The notes below the pieces were generated by a model. The model had not been told where the DNA came from. It worked only from the letters and a program-made list of their open reading frames with translations, and searched no databases. A DNA stretch of 64,000 bases from positions 248,001-312,000 of the forward strand of contig JAKLMB010000016.1 in assembly GCA_022813625.1 (NCBI GenBank), read 5' to 3'. Each line of letters starts with the position of its first letter. Position 1 is the first letter of the stretch. This DNA comes from Aaosphaeria pasadenensis. Taxonomy: Eukaryota; Ascomycota; Dothideomycetes; Pleosporales. A program made the position numbers and the translations under genes. This document shows, one piece after another, positions 1 through 9,344 of this stretch.

Positions 1-140
1 TCGTGTGAGAAGGTACGTACCTAAGCGCAATGTAGGTGGTAGACAGGAGTGACAGGGACAGAGAGGGCGGAGAGGAGGAGAAGGAAGAGGTAACGGAGTA
101 GAGAGTTTTGTGTGAGTAAGAGTGTGAGTAGACTGTACTG

Positions 141-188
141 TAGTATACTGTGTAGTATACTGTGTAGTGTGTGTGTGTGTGTGTGTGT
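141..188. repeat. 12-bp tandem duplication followed by a (GT)11 microsatellite
   Basis: The unit TAGTATACTGTG occurs twice head to tail (141-152 and 153-164). It is followed directly by eleven GT dinucleotides (167-188). Confidence 0.9.
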
Positions 189-255
189 TGCGCGTAATTT
201 GGCTCGCTCCTCCCATCCACCCCCCCAGGTCTTTGTTAGGCGGGTGGGCAAAGCA

Positions 256-263
256 TCACGTGA
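256..263. promoter_or_regulatory. TCACGTGA palindrome (bHLH-type site)
   Basis: A perfect 8-bp palindrome with a CACGTG core, upstream of the NHP6-like gene and before its proposed leader intron. Cbf1/Pho4-class bHLH proteins bind this sequence in fungi. Occupancy here is inference. Confidence 0.3.
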
Positions 264-1041
264 CCTTGTTTATCGCTCCTGCCATTTTCTTAGGGTAGGC
301 GACCGCTCCCCTCCTCTTCTACTGCTTGCTGAGCTGCTCACCCATTTTCCTCTCATACAACTTGCTCCCCATACAATTTGGCCTTCTACCTTTCCGCCTG
401 CAAAACTCACAGTAAGTATACTCGCTTCGATTTATTTTATATATCGACCATTCACTGCGCATCCGCCGCAATATTCCACAACCTCCACTTCCTCTTTTTC
501 CTCGCGTTTTTACCTCTTTCCTAGCTCCATTGACCCTTCTTCTGTCTTGTTTCTTCAACTTTCTGCGCGTCATCGCGTCCTTTCAAACCTCGTCGCCGTT
601 GCCCTCGCGCCTGCTACTCTACCAGCACAACACTGACTCTCCATTCAGACTTGAAATCCACAACTTCAGTTTTCGCTATTCTGCAATCTTTCAGGTAAGT
701 CATTTCTCTCTCAGAATCCATGTTTGCGCATCTTCGCGACCGTCCCTCGTGGTTTGCGATAGAATGCGCCCAACGCGCGCAAAGCACCCGAGCAACCTTC
801 CTTAGCTATGGACGCGACCATTCTACACAACAACAACAACGTGTCGCGTCCTAACTGTGGTCCACTCCGCGAAACCACGTTGCAACCGTCATCATCGCCT
901 GGCTGAATCTATTCCGATCGCCTCATTTCGGGATTCGGTTCCGCGAGTTGTCCATCCATCCAACCGTGTTTACTTTGAAACCCTCGCGTGAACTCACTGA
1001 CTGACATTGCCATCTTCACAGCTCAATCCTCTACCTTAATC

Positions 1042-1515
1042 ATGCCTAAAGCAGAGTCCAAGACCCGTGGCAAGAAGGGCAAGGCCGACGGCGGCAAGAA
1101 GAAGAAGGGTGAGTCGTGTCATTTCTACCAGGTCTCATCCAAATGCTAACCGTGCCAGATCCCAACGCACCCAAGCGTGGTCTCTCCGCCTACATGTTCT
1201 TCGCCAACGAGCAGCGCGAGAAGGTCCGTGAGGAGAACCCCGGCATCAAGTTCGGTAAGTGTCAATTGCTCCAGTTCTCCCTCTAAATGAGCAAGCTAAC
1301 ATCTTCCAGGCGAGGTTGGCAAGATGCTTGGTGAGAGGTGGAAGGCTCTCTCCGAGAAGCAGCGCACTCCCTATGAGGCCAAGGCTGCTACCGACAAGAA
1401 GCGTTACGAGGAGGAGAAGGCCGCCTACCAGGTAAATTCTTCCCAATTACTCCATGCTCGGATTGTTATTAACAGTAGTCAGGCTGGCGCTGAGGATGAC
1501 GACGAGTCCGACTAA
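1042..1515 (+). CDS. NHP6: NHP6-type non-histone chromosomal HMG-box protein
   Basis: Four exons, 1042-1108, 1159-1254, 1310-1431 and 1483-1515, give a 105-residue protein, the usual size of this family. A Lys-rich basic arm (residues 1-22) precedes a single HMG box opening with DPNAPKRGLSAYMFFANEQR. The box carries the conserved GKMLGERWKAL and YEAKAATDKKRY helices and ends in a short acidic tail (EDDDESD). Introns have GTGAGT, GTAAGT and GTAAAT donors, and all phases agree. NHP6/HMGB proteins bend DNA without sequence specificity in the nucleus and assist FACT, chromatin remodelling and Pol II and III transcription. It stands alone, about 870 bp upstream of a tRNA gene. The start is the only ATG that joins the basic arm to the box. 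Confidence 0.96.
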
Positions 1516-2380
1516 GCATTTGATCAAATTCATTTGCAAGTCCTCGTTTATCTCCACAGGCGCGACGTTCAATGCTAGGTCGGGCTGAACCAGTTCATCT
1601 TGGATGCATCCCGGCGGTGGTCATGGTGCAATGGTCCTAAGATGCGAAGCGGAATTATTCTCTTTGCGTTTATATGCTTTCTTATCATCTCTTTATCGGC
1701 TAGGTTCAGAAAGGTCAATTACATGATGTGAATAGGCGGCTATACCCCACGAACTGCTCTGCATGTTGCAGTGCGGCAATGGGTCAAGTCATCTATCAGT
1801 CACTGATGCTTCAGGCGTCCGTCGCGCTGCAGACGTGAAGGCATCACGATCTCATGACTTGTGTACACTAGTTTTAACAACGGTATGAAAGATCCGCTTT
1901 TTACCTTGACTGTTTGTTGTGCTTGAGTGATGTTCATTCCATTCTGACGTCGGGGAACCGGCGTAGCCATTGAAACTACCTGTCAGGTACTCTTCCTGAT
2001 GCACTTGGATGAAGTATATATGAGCGGCTAACCCAGTATGCCGCTGCAATCACCTGGACTCGGAGCCCTCACCACTCCAACTCTTTAACTCTTACTGTTG
2101 ACTCTGCCGTGTCTGGGCGTCAATCACTCCAGCAAATACTCCACCTTCACTGGGAAGTCACATACGTCCTCAGACGTACCTTCCCACCGCGAGATCCGTC
2201 CAGCCCAACACAAATCACGTCCTCATTGCATCGCCCTATCACTGCATCGCAGACTCAAAACATCACAACATCACCCAACTCCCCCTTTCCACCCCTTCTC
2301 TTCAGAACAGTCGTCATATATATACCAGAATACAAGCCAATCCCCCATCAAACAAGTAGTAGGAAAGAAGTGAAACAAAA
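1516..2380. other. Intergenic region between NHP6 and tRNA-Gly
   Basis: Contains the NHP6 3' UTR and the tRNA 5' flank. I see no coding signal; the overlapping open frames at 2098-2402 are Ser/Pro/Thr/His-rich low-complexity readings. Confidence 0.5.
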
Positions 2381-2483
2381 GCATCGTTGGTGCAGTGGTT
2401 AGCATCCTGCCTTCCCATCGTCCCATTTATGGCAGCGTATAAGTAGACAGGCAGTGACGGGAGTTCGAATCTCCCACGATGCA
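2381..2483 (+). tRNA. tRNA-Gly (anticodon CCC) with a 31-nt intron
   Basis: The gene folds as a full cloverleaf. The acceptor strands GCATCGT (2381-2387) and ACGATGC (2476-2482) pair perfectly. The D-arm stem is GTGC/GCAT. The anticodon stem CTGCC (2407-2411) pairs with GGCAG (2450-2454), and the T-arm is GGGAG-TTCGAAT-CTCCC (2459-2475). The loop is TTCCCA plus A, placing CCC at 2414-2416 after U33, so it reads the GGG glycine codon. A 31-nt intron (2418-2448) lies at the canonical 37/38 position. The A at 2483 is the discriminator base. T-runs from about 2486 fit Pol III termination. A-box-like and B-box (GTTCGAATC) promoters are internal. The intron carries a second GGCAG (2431-2435) that could compete for the anticodon stem. 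Confidence 0.93.
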
Positions 2484-2525
2484 TTGTTTCTTTTTTCTTT
2501 TTCTTCTTCTTTTTCTTTTGTTTTT
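2484..2525 (+). terminator. Pol III T-tract after tRNA-Gly
   Basis: Several runs of four to seven T on the sense strand directly follow the discriminator base of the tRNA gene, as expected for RNA polymerase III termination. Confidence 0.75.
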
Positions 2526-3086
2526 TTGGTTGGGTGTGCCGTAATGCATGAAAGTAGGGTAGGCAAGCACGTACGTTTGTTCCTGCTATTTTTGGTTGGA
2601 GTTTGAGCAAAAGGGCTGGCAGGCATTGATTGATATAGCGCGGGTTTGATAGAATGGGTGGAGATGTTAATGAATTCGTTCATTCGATTTCTGTCTGAAT
2701 TGTAATCTTCGTAATGTTGATGCTGTTGTTAACTTCGATGATGTCCGTACGGAATGACGCCAATGAGTGAGCGATACGACCTTCACTTACACGACTTGCT
2801 TAGTACAGCTCACTATTCCAGCATCTGACAACAGGTATGGGCGGTGTATTTGTTTTGAACTTCAATGGCTAGATTTTTCTTCTCATGCCTGCTGAACGCT
2901 TGAACTGAATGCACGCGGGATCTCCCTCTTTAATATGACGTACGTATGCATAGACCTTGGTCTTCTACCCGTCACAGTGCTCCTAAGTAAGCAAAATCGA
3001 TTTCCTTCCTGGGAATCCTAATCTTATTGGTCCTGTCCCCTACTTGCCGTATAGCTACAATATCACACCAAAATCAATCGTGTCCG
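2526..3086. other. Intergenic region, tRNA-Gly to SEC11
   Basis: Holds the 3' flank of the tRNA and the 3' UTR of SEC11 on the opposite strand. I see nothing gene-like in it. Confidence 0.5.
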
Positions 3087-3709
3087 TTATTCCCTTTGTA
3101 ACACCACCATCAGACCCATTATTCCCAGCATGACTTGTTTGAGCCATGGGTTCTCACTGAGGAGAATAGTCACGTATCCCACGAATGGGACGAATCCCAC
3201 GACACTCCCGATAACATCTTCTTTGCGGTTGAGGAACGATTGGCCGCGAGCGTAGAGCTCGGTGTCGTCGGCCAAGTTGTTGTCGCCCTTGGTGAGGAGC
3301 TGGAGGGGGGTTTCACTGTCCCAGCATTAGCATTGCATCCTGCCTTCCACGAGACCTGCGAGCGAGTCCCCGGTGCCATGGTTATGTCTTCCAAGAGTTG
3401 TAGAGAAATTGCTTACCCTCCGCCGAACCTCCGCACCACCCTGTGCACGATGGGGATGTTCTTTCCCTTGACATTATACACAACAATCTCTCCGACCTGT
3501 GTGTCCTGTCCCCTGTTCCAGAGGAACAACAAATCGCCTCTCTGGAAAGCTGGCTCCATCGAGCCCGAAAGTACGACCACGATTGGCGACGGCGAGTCCG
3601 TGACGACGGAGAGACCTTTCCATAGCATGAACGCTGTCGAGAGAACGAGTGCGAAGTTTAGTATTTGCGCGGCGAGTTGCCGCGGCTGGAGATTTGCGAG
3701 GCCGAGCAT
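3087..3709 (-). CDS. SEC11: SEC11, catalytic subunit of the ER signal peptidase complex
   Basis: Two exons on the minus strand, 3709-3417 and 3315-3087, joined over a 101-nt intron (GTAAGC donor), give 173 residues. This is close to the usual fungal length. The N-terminus has one membrane segment (about residues 15-35). It is followed by the SPIVVVLSGSMEPAF box with the catalytic Ser, then GDLLFLWN, and the VGEIVVYNVKGKNIPIVHRV box with the catalytic His. Exon 2 carries the LLTKGDNN box with the conserved Asp, and then a hydrophobic C-terminal stretch. The enzyme is a type I signal peptidase (S26 family, Ser-His-Asp) that removes signal peptides at the ER lumen, with Spc1, Spc2 and Spc3. The exon join was chosen because it restores phase and the LLTKGDNN box. 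Confidence 0.95.
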
Positions 3710-4610
3710 TGCTGTGTGTTGTAGACTGGTTCGGAGGGGGAGGTAGGAGGAGGAACACCGGGGCGGGAGCGAGAATGCGTGTGCCGTGAAAGGTTTAGAG
3801 GTGGACGGTCGTGTGATCCTTTTTGGGATTTTATAACCACTGCTCGGTGGAAATTTTAGCAGCCTTGGAAGTCGCTGACCTTTTGCGGCGCGTGGTTGAG
3901 GTCAATTGTCGTTGGAGTTGGCTTGCTGGGATAAGCTTAAGGTGTTGATGCCAGATGTTCTTGAATTTGGTGATTGGCTGCGCGTCGGACCTCCGTCTTC
4001 GATGACTAAGCTGTCGACCATTTTGGTTATATAGACTTCGCGAATAACGAGAACCTCAACGACATCTTGCCATGGGCGAGATATGGAAATAGAGTAACCG
4101 ATCTTAATTTTCTAGCGGTGAGCGTATAGCGCTAGCGTTGTACACAGTTAATCAATGTATATTTCACTCTGCTTCACCTCTTCTTCTGCCCATTCGAACC
4201 ATGAAATCCGGAGTAATTATCACCTATACTTCGAAGAACAACGTCTTCTTCGGTCAGATATATCAATCTGGCTCTACACCATCTCAATTGACCACTATTG
4301 ACCTCGATAAAGGGCCAAGCACGTCATACCTATGAAAGTGTCAACTCAACTAACAACCTCAAACTCTCCCTCTCTATCCTCAGTCATTCTCGAATACATG
4401 GACGCAAGTGGCTTGCCTTCCCATCTCCAGCATGACCTGAAGCTTCTCTAATACTAATATTTATGGTCTTAACTCACAGTTCTTATTGACGAACCAATAT
4501 AGTTTCTACTTACCAGAGATCATCGACCCTTTGTTCATTCTTTACTACAGACCTAAGCCATATCACCTCGAAGACCCGAGTCCCCAAGCCAGGACAGTAC
4601 TCGTTTCGAG
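3710..4610. other. Divergent region between SEC11 and the PWWP-BTB gene
   Basis: Contains the SEC11 promoter and the leader of the next gene. A 65-codon open frame (4138-4335) ends before any convincing donor and has no recognisable domain. An in-frame TAA at 4554-4556 blocks direct extension of the PWWP exon upstream. An unrecognised 5' exon cannot be excluded. Confidence 0.4.
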
Positions 4611-6083
4611 ATGTCCACATTATCATATCGCCGAGGGACGTACGTAATTCACCAACCATATAAGCCAGGCCGGCCGGGATGGCCCGCCGTGGTAATTGGG
4701 TACCAGGACATTCCCAGCACTATCCGAAACTATAGAAGCGAGATGCTCGAGGTTCCAATCTTGCTACTGCACAAGAATGATATGTAAGTACACTAAATAG
4801 ATATATTAACTTCTTCGTTCTGATTGCTGTAGACGGTGGGTAAATGATGACGAACTGTCGCCCTTTCGCTCTCAGACCTGGACCGATGAGGACGCTTGCA
4901 AGTACCCGGGACTGCGTGAAGCGTTTCTAACCATGATAAATGGGGTCGCCGATGGGCTTGAAATGGTGTTCTGGAGGATCCTCATCGAAAATCGCTACGA
5001 TGAGGAGTTGCCACCAGACACTGACACTGCTCACGCGGATCGTCGTACCGATCAGATGTGCATAGAGGCCCCACCAGTCCAGGATCTCAAGGGCAAAGGA
5101 AGGGCTGTCATTGGAGGCTCGGCGAATCCCTCTTCAATAAGGACGCTGTCGGTACGGGATGGTGTAAAAGATCTCGTACCTCTCAAACGCTCCTACGACC
5201 GGAGCTTCTCTTCAGATAAAGCCCAGTCCTCTTCCGGTATAAGTAGAGGAGAATCCTCGAAGAGAAGGGGTGGATTTCCAAGTGGCAATGAGAAGGATGA
5301 CATAAATGCCTCACGTAGTTTACAACTGACGGCTAGCACAGCCGGTCCTGCTAGCACTTCGTACGAACCGGTCAGAGCTGGACACACAGTCAGGTCAGAG
5401 CAGTTCAACAAGGTGTAAGATTTATTGAATCATGAATATCCTCGATAACTAACTTATCACTTCGCAGGGACGATGATCCGGAGTTCGTTAAATTCCCAGT
5501 TGGCCCGAACCGAAAACCGTTCTTTATCCCACTCCACGTGGTCCGCGACTATGGCTTCTGTAACGCGATCCAGGGAGATAGCATCGTGAGGAAGAACGGA
5601 AAGGGCTGGATATACGACCGGCCATCTCTACTCAGGGTCCAGCCCGACGAATTCGAATTCGTTGCCGATTTTATGTACAACAAGGAATTCGGGCTCCGCC
5701 AAATCGGCAGTGAGGAGGAAAAGGCGAGATGCTTCGCCGAGTGTGCTGGAGCGTGGACTGCAGGTGAGGAGATCGGAATCGAGGAATTGCTCGACCACAT
5801 CGTGGCAAAGTTGCCTCAGACCGCCCCCTGGAGCGACGTGGGCTTGGAGATTGTGCTGTTCTTTGCTGCAAGGGTTTGGGAAACCTCCGGAGAGCCCTCT
5901 CTTGCGCACAGGGATATGAAAGCAATGTTGAGTACGTTCATCGCCGACCACTTTTTTGAGTATGTCTGTGAACACTTCGGAGACTTCAAGAAGCAGTTGG
6001 ATGAAACGCCCGAGCTCGCCGCGGATATCTACGAGGTCATGGGAAGTAGAGCAAGAGCAAAAGCAGCACTTCAGGAGGAATAA
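4611..6083 (+). CDS. PWWP-like and BTB/POZ-like two-domain protein
   Basis: Three exons, 4611-4783, 4833-5414 and 5468-6083, give 456 residues with consistent phases and GTAAGT/GTAAGA donors. Residues 5-70 resemble a PWWP domain: a basic RRGTYV strand, GRPGWPAVVIGY (the GWPA at 23-26 replaces the name-giving motif) and the closing strand RWVNDDELSPF. A helix follows. Residues about 130-245 are Ser/Arg-rich and disordered. From about 255 the chain reads like a BTB/POZ fold: a FPVGPNRKPFFIPLHVV opening strand-helix, then FEFVADFMYNKEFG and a helical tail. PWWP domains bind methylated H3K36 and DNA; BTB domains mediate dimerisation or cullin-3 contact. A chromatin-tethered adaptor is therefore possible, but that is inference. 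Both domain calls rest on motif reading. Confidence 0.75.
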
Positions 6084-6354
6084 GCAAGCTGCTTGGGAAT
6101 CCCTTCACTAGTGAGCACTTAGATTTCACATCTTTCATCTATTTTCTTGGTCGGTTTTCAAGGATCCCTATCATATAGTGAATATTTCGAATCTATTGGC
6201 ACAAACAGGCTAGCTAGTGGGAAGATATATGAGTACCCGGTGCATCTATCTCCCAGCCACTTGATTTGTCAAGGTTCAAGGCTGTCCCAATTTGGTGACA
6301 TTGAGCCGTAACTTACCCGCAATGCTTTATTTCTGCGGGTATTGCGGGCAGGAC

Positions 6355-8001
6355 TTACGCAGAACAGGTATCGATTCTTTCCTGCAGTCCCTTGAAATCA
6401 GTCCTTCCCGACTCCAGATCATTCAGCCAATTGTTGATGCGACTCATGTATATGTAGTCATCGCATGTCTCGACCGCCAAGCAAAAATCTCTCAGTCGTT
6501 CGCTCGATTGAAAGATTTCGACCCATCCAGGGGCTAGCACTTTCATCTCCTCAAGGAAAAACTGTCGGAGTTGCGTGAGCTCCCAGTTGAGCAGTTGCTC
6601 CCAATAGATCTCGTCTACATCGCCATTTTCGTCCTTCTGCCAAATGTCCTTGTCGGGCTTCTCTTCCCCGTCATGGGATTCGAGAAGTAGAGGGTATTGA
6701 CAAGCAAGCCATAGAGGAGATAGTGAGATGCATTCCCAGTCCACCACAGCTGTTAGATGGCCCTCGTCACTGACAAGTACATTCTGAAATGATAGATCCT
6801 CATGGTATATCATTGTAGGCTCGGTATTCGTTTCATTCGAGGGGAAGAAATCGTCGATGTGCGACCGTAATCGTGAAATAATGTTTTCAGTTACCTCCAA
6901 ATCTTCAAGATCATAATCGTCATCTGTATCCTCGTCGGTATCGTCCCTTTGACCACCCTTTCCATCAATGTGCCCAGCTGCAACCTCGGACTTTCCTAGA
7001 AGATGTTCATTGTCTGATTTCGGCTCTGCTTGGCTGTTACTGTTCAATGCATCGCTCTCGTTGTCTTCATGATCTTTGACCTTCACATTCTTGTTCTCCT
7101 CGAGTTTGAGTTGGTGCTCGATTCCGGCCTGGAGCGTTTCTATCGGTGCATGTTCGCCCTCCACACCTCTCACTGTCTGGTCTGATGAACGGATATCTGC
7201 ATGGCTGTCCTTCTCTTGAATATCTGGACTCTTTGCCTTTGCACGCATGCGCTCGATACGTCCCAAGCATTCGATTTCCGCTAGATCCAACTTAGCTGAT
7301 AGCCATTTCCTGCTAGTAGAGAAAGGACCTCGGTTCACATTGTGGTGAATGCGACCATCCCAGGAGAATCCCATCGATACAGTACGGCAGGCTTCGAAGA
7401 CAGCGCCAGATGCCCCAGACTGGTCATCTTCATCACCCTTGGAGGGCCGAGTAGAGGTAGCTGACTTTCCTTCTGCCAGTGAAAGACCTCCGATTTTCGT
7501 GAACTGATGTTGGAAGCAAGCGGCACAGAAAGTGGCCAGTTGACGGACAACTCCTTTTCTAGCTTCGACACTGATATCGCGCCATACGTCTCCCATTGGC
7601 TTCCCAGGCATCTTAGTCATGGCAATCCATTCGAACCCGATGGCACTCATTCGGTCCGCCTGGAAGGCGAAAACTTCAGGGACTGGCAAATCGGTATGCT
7701 GCGAAACCCATTTCAGACTGGCAACCTCGCACATAGTTTTCCATTTGGGGTCCACTGGCAAGGTGACTCTAGCTATAAGCTCTCTGTCGGCGGATTTGAC
7801 GACGAAGACTTTGTTCATAGCACCGAAAGCAAGGAACTCGATCTCGCAAGGGTCGACCAGGTTGAGTACATCTCGAATGGTGTTTAGGATTGCTTGATTG
7901 TCAAGCTCGACGGTCCAACGCGGTTCTGCGCCCCATATCGTAGGTCGTACCCACTTCAGTCCTGCAAAGTCAGACAGCTCTGCAGTTGGTGGTTGTGCCA
8001 T
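6355..8001 (-). CDS. Aminoglycoside-phosphotransferase-fold (APH family) protein with acidic insertion
   Basis: A single exon of 548 codons. The N-lobe has a glycine-containing nucleotide loop region (EFLAFGAMNKVFVVKS, about residues 54-69) followed by ELIARVTLP. The catalytic loop is YHEDLSFQN with His400, Asp402 and Asn407. It is followed by the metal-binding VVDWE (Asp421), so the phosphotransfer residues are all present. Between the lobes, roughly residues 190-390 hold a charged, Asp/Glu-rich and probably disordered insertion that includes DDTDEDTDDDYDLEDLE. Fungal genomes carry many APH-family paralogues with unknown small-molecule or protein substrates, and nothing here identifies one. 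The next gene upstream on its strand is over 1.3 kb away. The stop falls only about 270 bp from the end of the convergent PWWP-BTB gene. Confidence 0.88.
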   Translation of the reverse strand: MAQPPTAELSDFAGLKWVRPTIWGAEPRWTVELDNQAILNTIRDVLNLVDPCEIEFLAFGAMNKVFVVKSADRELIARVTLPVDPKWKTMCEVASLKWVSQHTDLPVPEVFAFQADRMSAIGFEWIAMTKMPGKPMGDVWRDISVEARKGVVRQLATFCAACFQHQFTKIGGLSLAEGKSATSTRPSKGDEDDQSGASGAVFEACRTVSMGFSWDGRIHHNVNRGPFSTSRKWLSAKLDLAEIECLGRIERMRAKAKSPDIQEKDSHADIRSSDQTVRGVEGEHAPIETLQAGIEHQLKLEENKNVKVKDHEDNESDALNSNSQAEPKSDNEHLLGKSEVAAGHIDGKGGQRDDTDEDTDDDYDLEDLEVTENIISRLRSHIDDFFPSNETNTEPTMIYHEDLSFQNVLVSDEGHLTAVVDWECISLSPLWLACQYPLLLESHDGEEKPDKDIWQKDENGDVDEIYWEQLLNWELTQLRQFFLEEMKVLAPGWVEIFQSSERLRDFCLAVETCDDYIYMSRINNWLNDLESGRTDFKGLQERIDTCSA

Positions 8002-9344
8002 TGTTGAAGTTGAGAAAATGCAAGTGATTGTATTTATTCCCCAAAAAATTCGCTCCGGTGGACGTTCCTAAGTAGTGTCCCACTCTTTCGGGAGTGAAGT
8101 TTGAATTCGAATAGGCAGCCACTCAACATACTGAGTGAATGAATTGGCCTGTGCGGCGAGTCCCAATCCAGTGATAAACTGAGAAATTTGGCACGAGCGT
8201 CCGTCCAGTCGGGAAGTCATGATTTGGGATGAAGGTCACGTTGATCAAATTGAGAAGATAGACCATGTGACAAGCAGCGCCTCTTCCTTTGTCGCTGACT
8301 ACGTCACTCTTCGGTTGCTCTTGCATACTTAGGTACTTGCACAATACTTCTCTATCGGGAGTGGACCACTTCTATGTATGTTCCTCATATGTGACATGAT
8401 ATCTACACAGTATGTATTCCAGTAGTTATATTGAATCAAACGTAGCAATTTAGGCGATTTCATCAGCTCAACGTCAAAACTCGCGCTTTGGGCACATACT
8501 GGCAAAAGGTTTGGCGTTTAGACGGAGCCATGCCATTGGAAGGTCCATTCTATACGATGACAGGTTACGGGAGAGTTCGTAAGAATCATGCAACCTTGGC
8601 GTTGTTTGCCTCAAGACTATGGATGATAATGCGGTAGCAAGTAACTTGCTTTGATCGTGTAGTCGATCGAAATTGAGATATGTTTATGCCTTATTAGGAA
8701 AGTGTGGGTGGATAACTCATACATATACCTTTATTAAGTCTCACCTCCACCAAAGGTTGGAATTACATATGCCAGCTTTTGATAACGATTCTAACATGCT
8801 ACGAAGCTCTTTCGGAGTGATAGAAAGTAAAGATGACGCCTCTTGTCAGCGCGCTTCGAGATGCATGTTTGAAGACAGTGGCGGGATGACTCTACCAATT
8901 GAGTGGAACGTGACGTCTCAGATTCCGCGGCACCTTAGGTTTAAAACGTTTTCCGATCGTTTGAACAGACGTGTCTGAAATATTACTGAATGACGACGCC
9001 TGGGCTGGTGAGTCGCGAATATGAAATCCTTCATGTTCCAGGCTAGACTGCAATCAGAATTCGCCAACCTTTCCACCATCTTGCATTATACTGTACCATC
9101 AATAAAACAAAATGTTGGATATGGAAATTATCATATATTCGTATGTACCAGCTCGACTGGCTCAATGTGCTTGTTGCTTTATTTTATATAATAGAATTTA
9201 TCTTCCATCCCGTTCGCCAGTGCTGACAAGCCAACTATCGGGTTGCCAAAAGCCCTACATGACCTCCAAGAAATAGATATACCGTGAAAAAGAGTGTTTG
9301 ATTGCTTTGGCTGCAATGGATTCCAATAGTCATACTGCATACAA
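8002..9344. other. Intergenic region, 1.3 kb
   Basis: Between the 5' end of the APH-like gene and the 3' end of the secreted repeat gene. It is AT-rich. The longest frame (101 codons at 8673-8978) shows no domain, signal peptide or splice context, so I do not call a gene. Confidence 0.45.

Larger units (their letters stand above)
1..1041. other. Upstream region and probable 5' leader of the NHP6-like gene
   Basis: No coding gene is supported here; the long open frames are low-complexity. The stretch holds a 12-bp tandem duplication and a GT microsatellite (separate entry), a TCACGTGA palindrome at 256-263 of the type bound by Cbf1/Pho4-like bHLH factors, and a pyrimidine-rich zone from about 300 to 690. 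A GTAAGT donor at 695 and a CACAG acceptor ending at 1021 would remove a 327-nt 5' UTR intron just before the NHP6 start. That splice is an inference. Confidence 0.45.

Noticed and set aside
4138..4335. 65-codon frame upstream of the PWWP-BTB gene, considered as a first exon
   Set aside because: It ends in a stop before the only plausible donor, and an in-frame TAA precedes the PWWP exon.
8673..8978. 101-codon plus-strand frame
   Set aside because: No domain, start context, intron structure or compositional support; chance length in AT-rich intergenic DNA.
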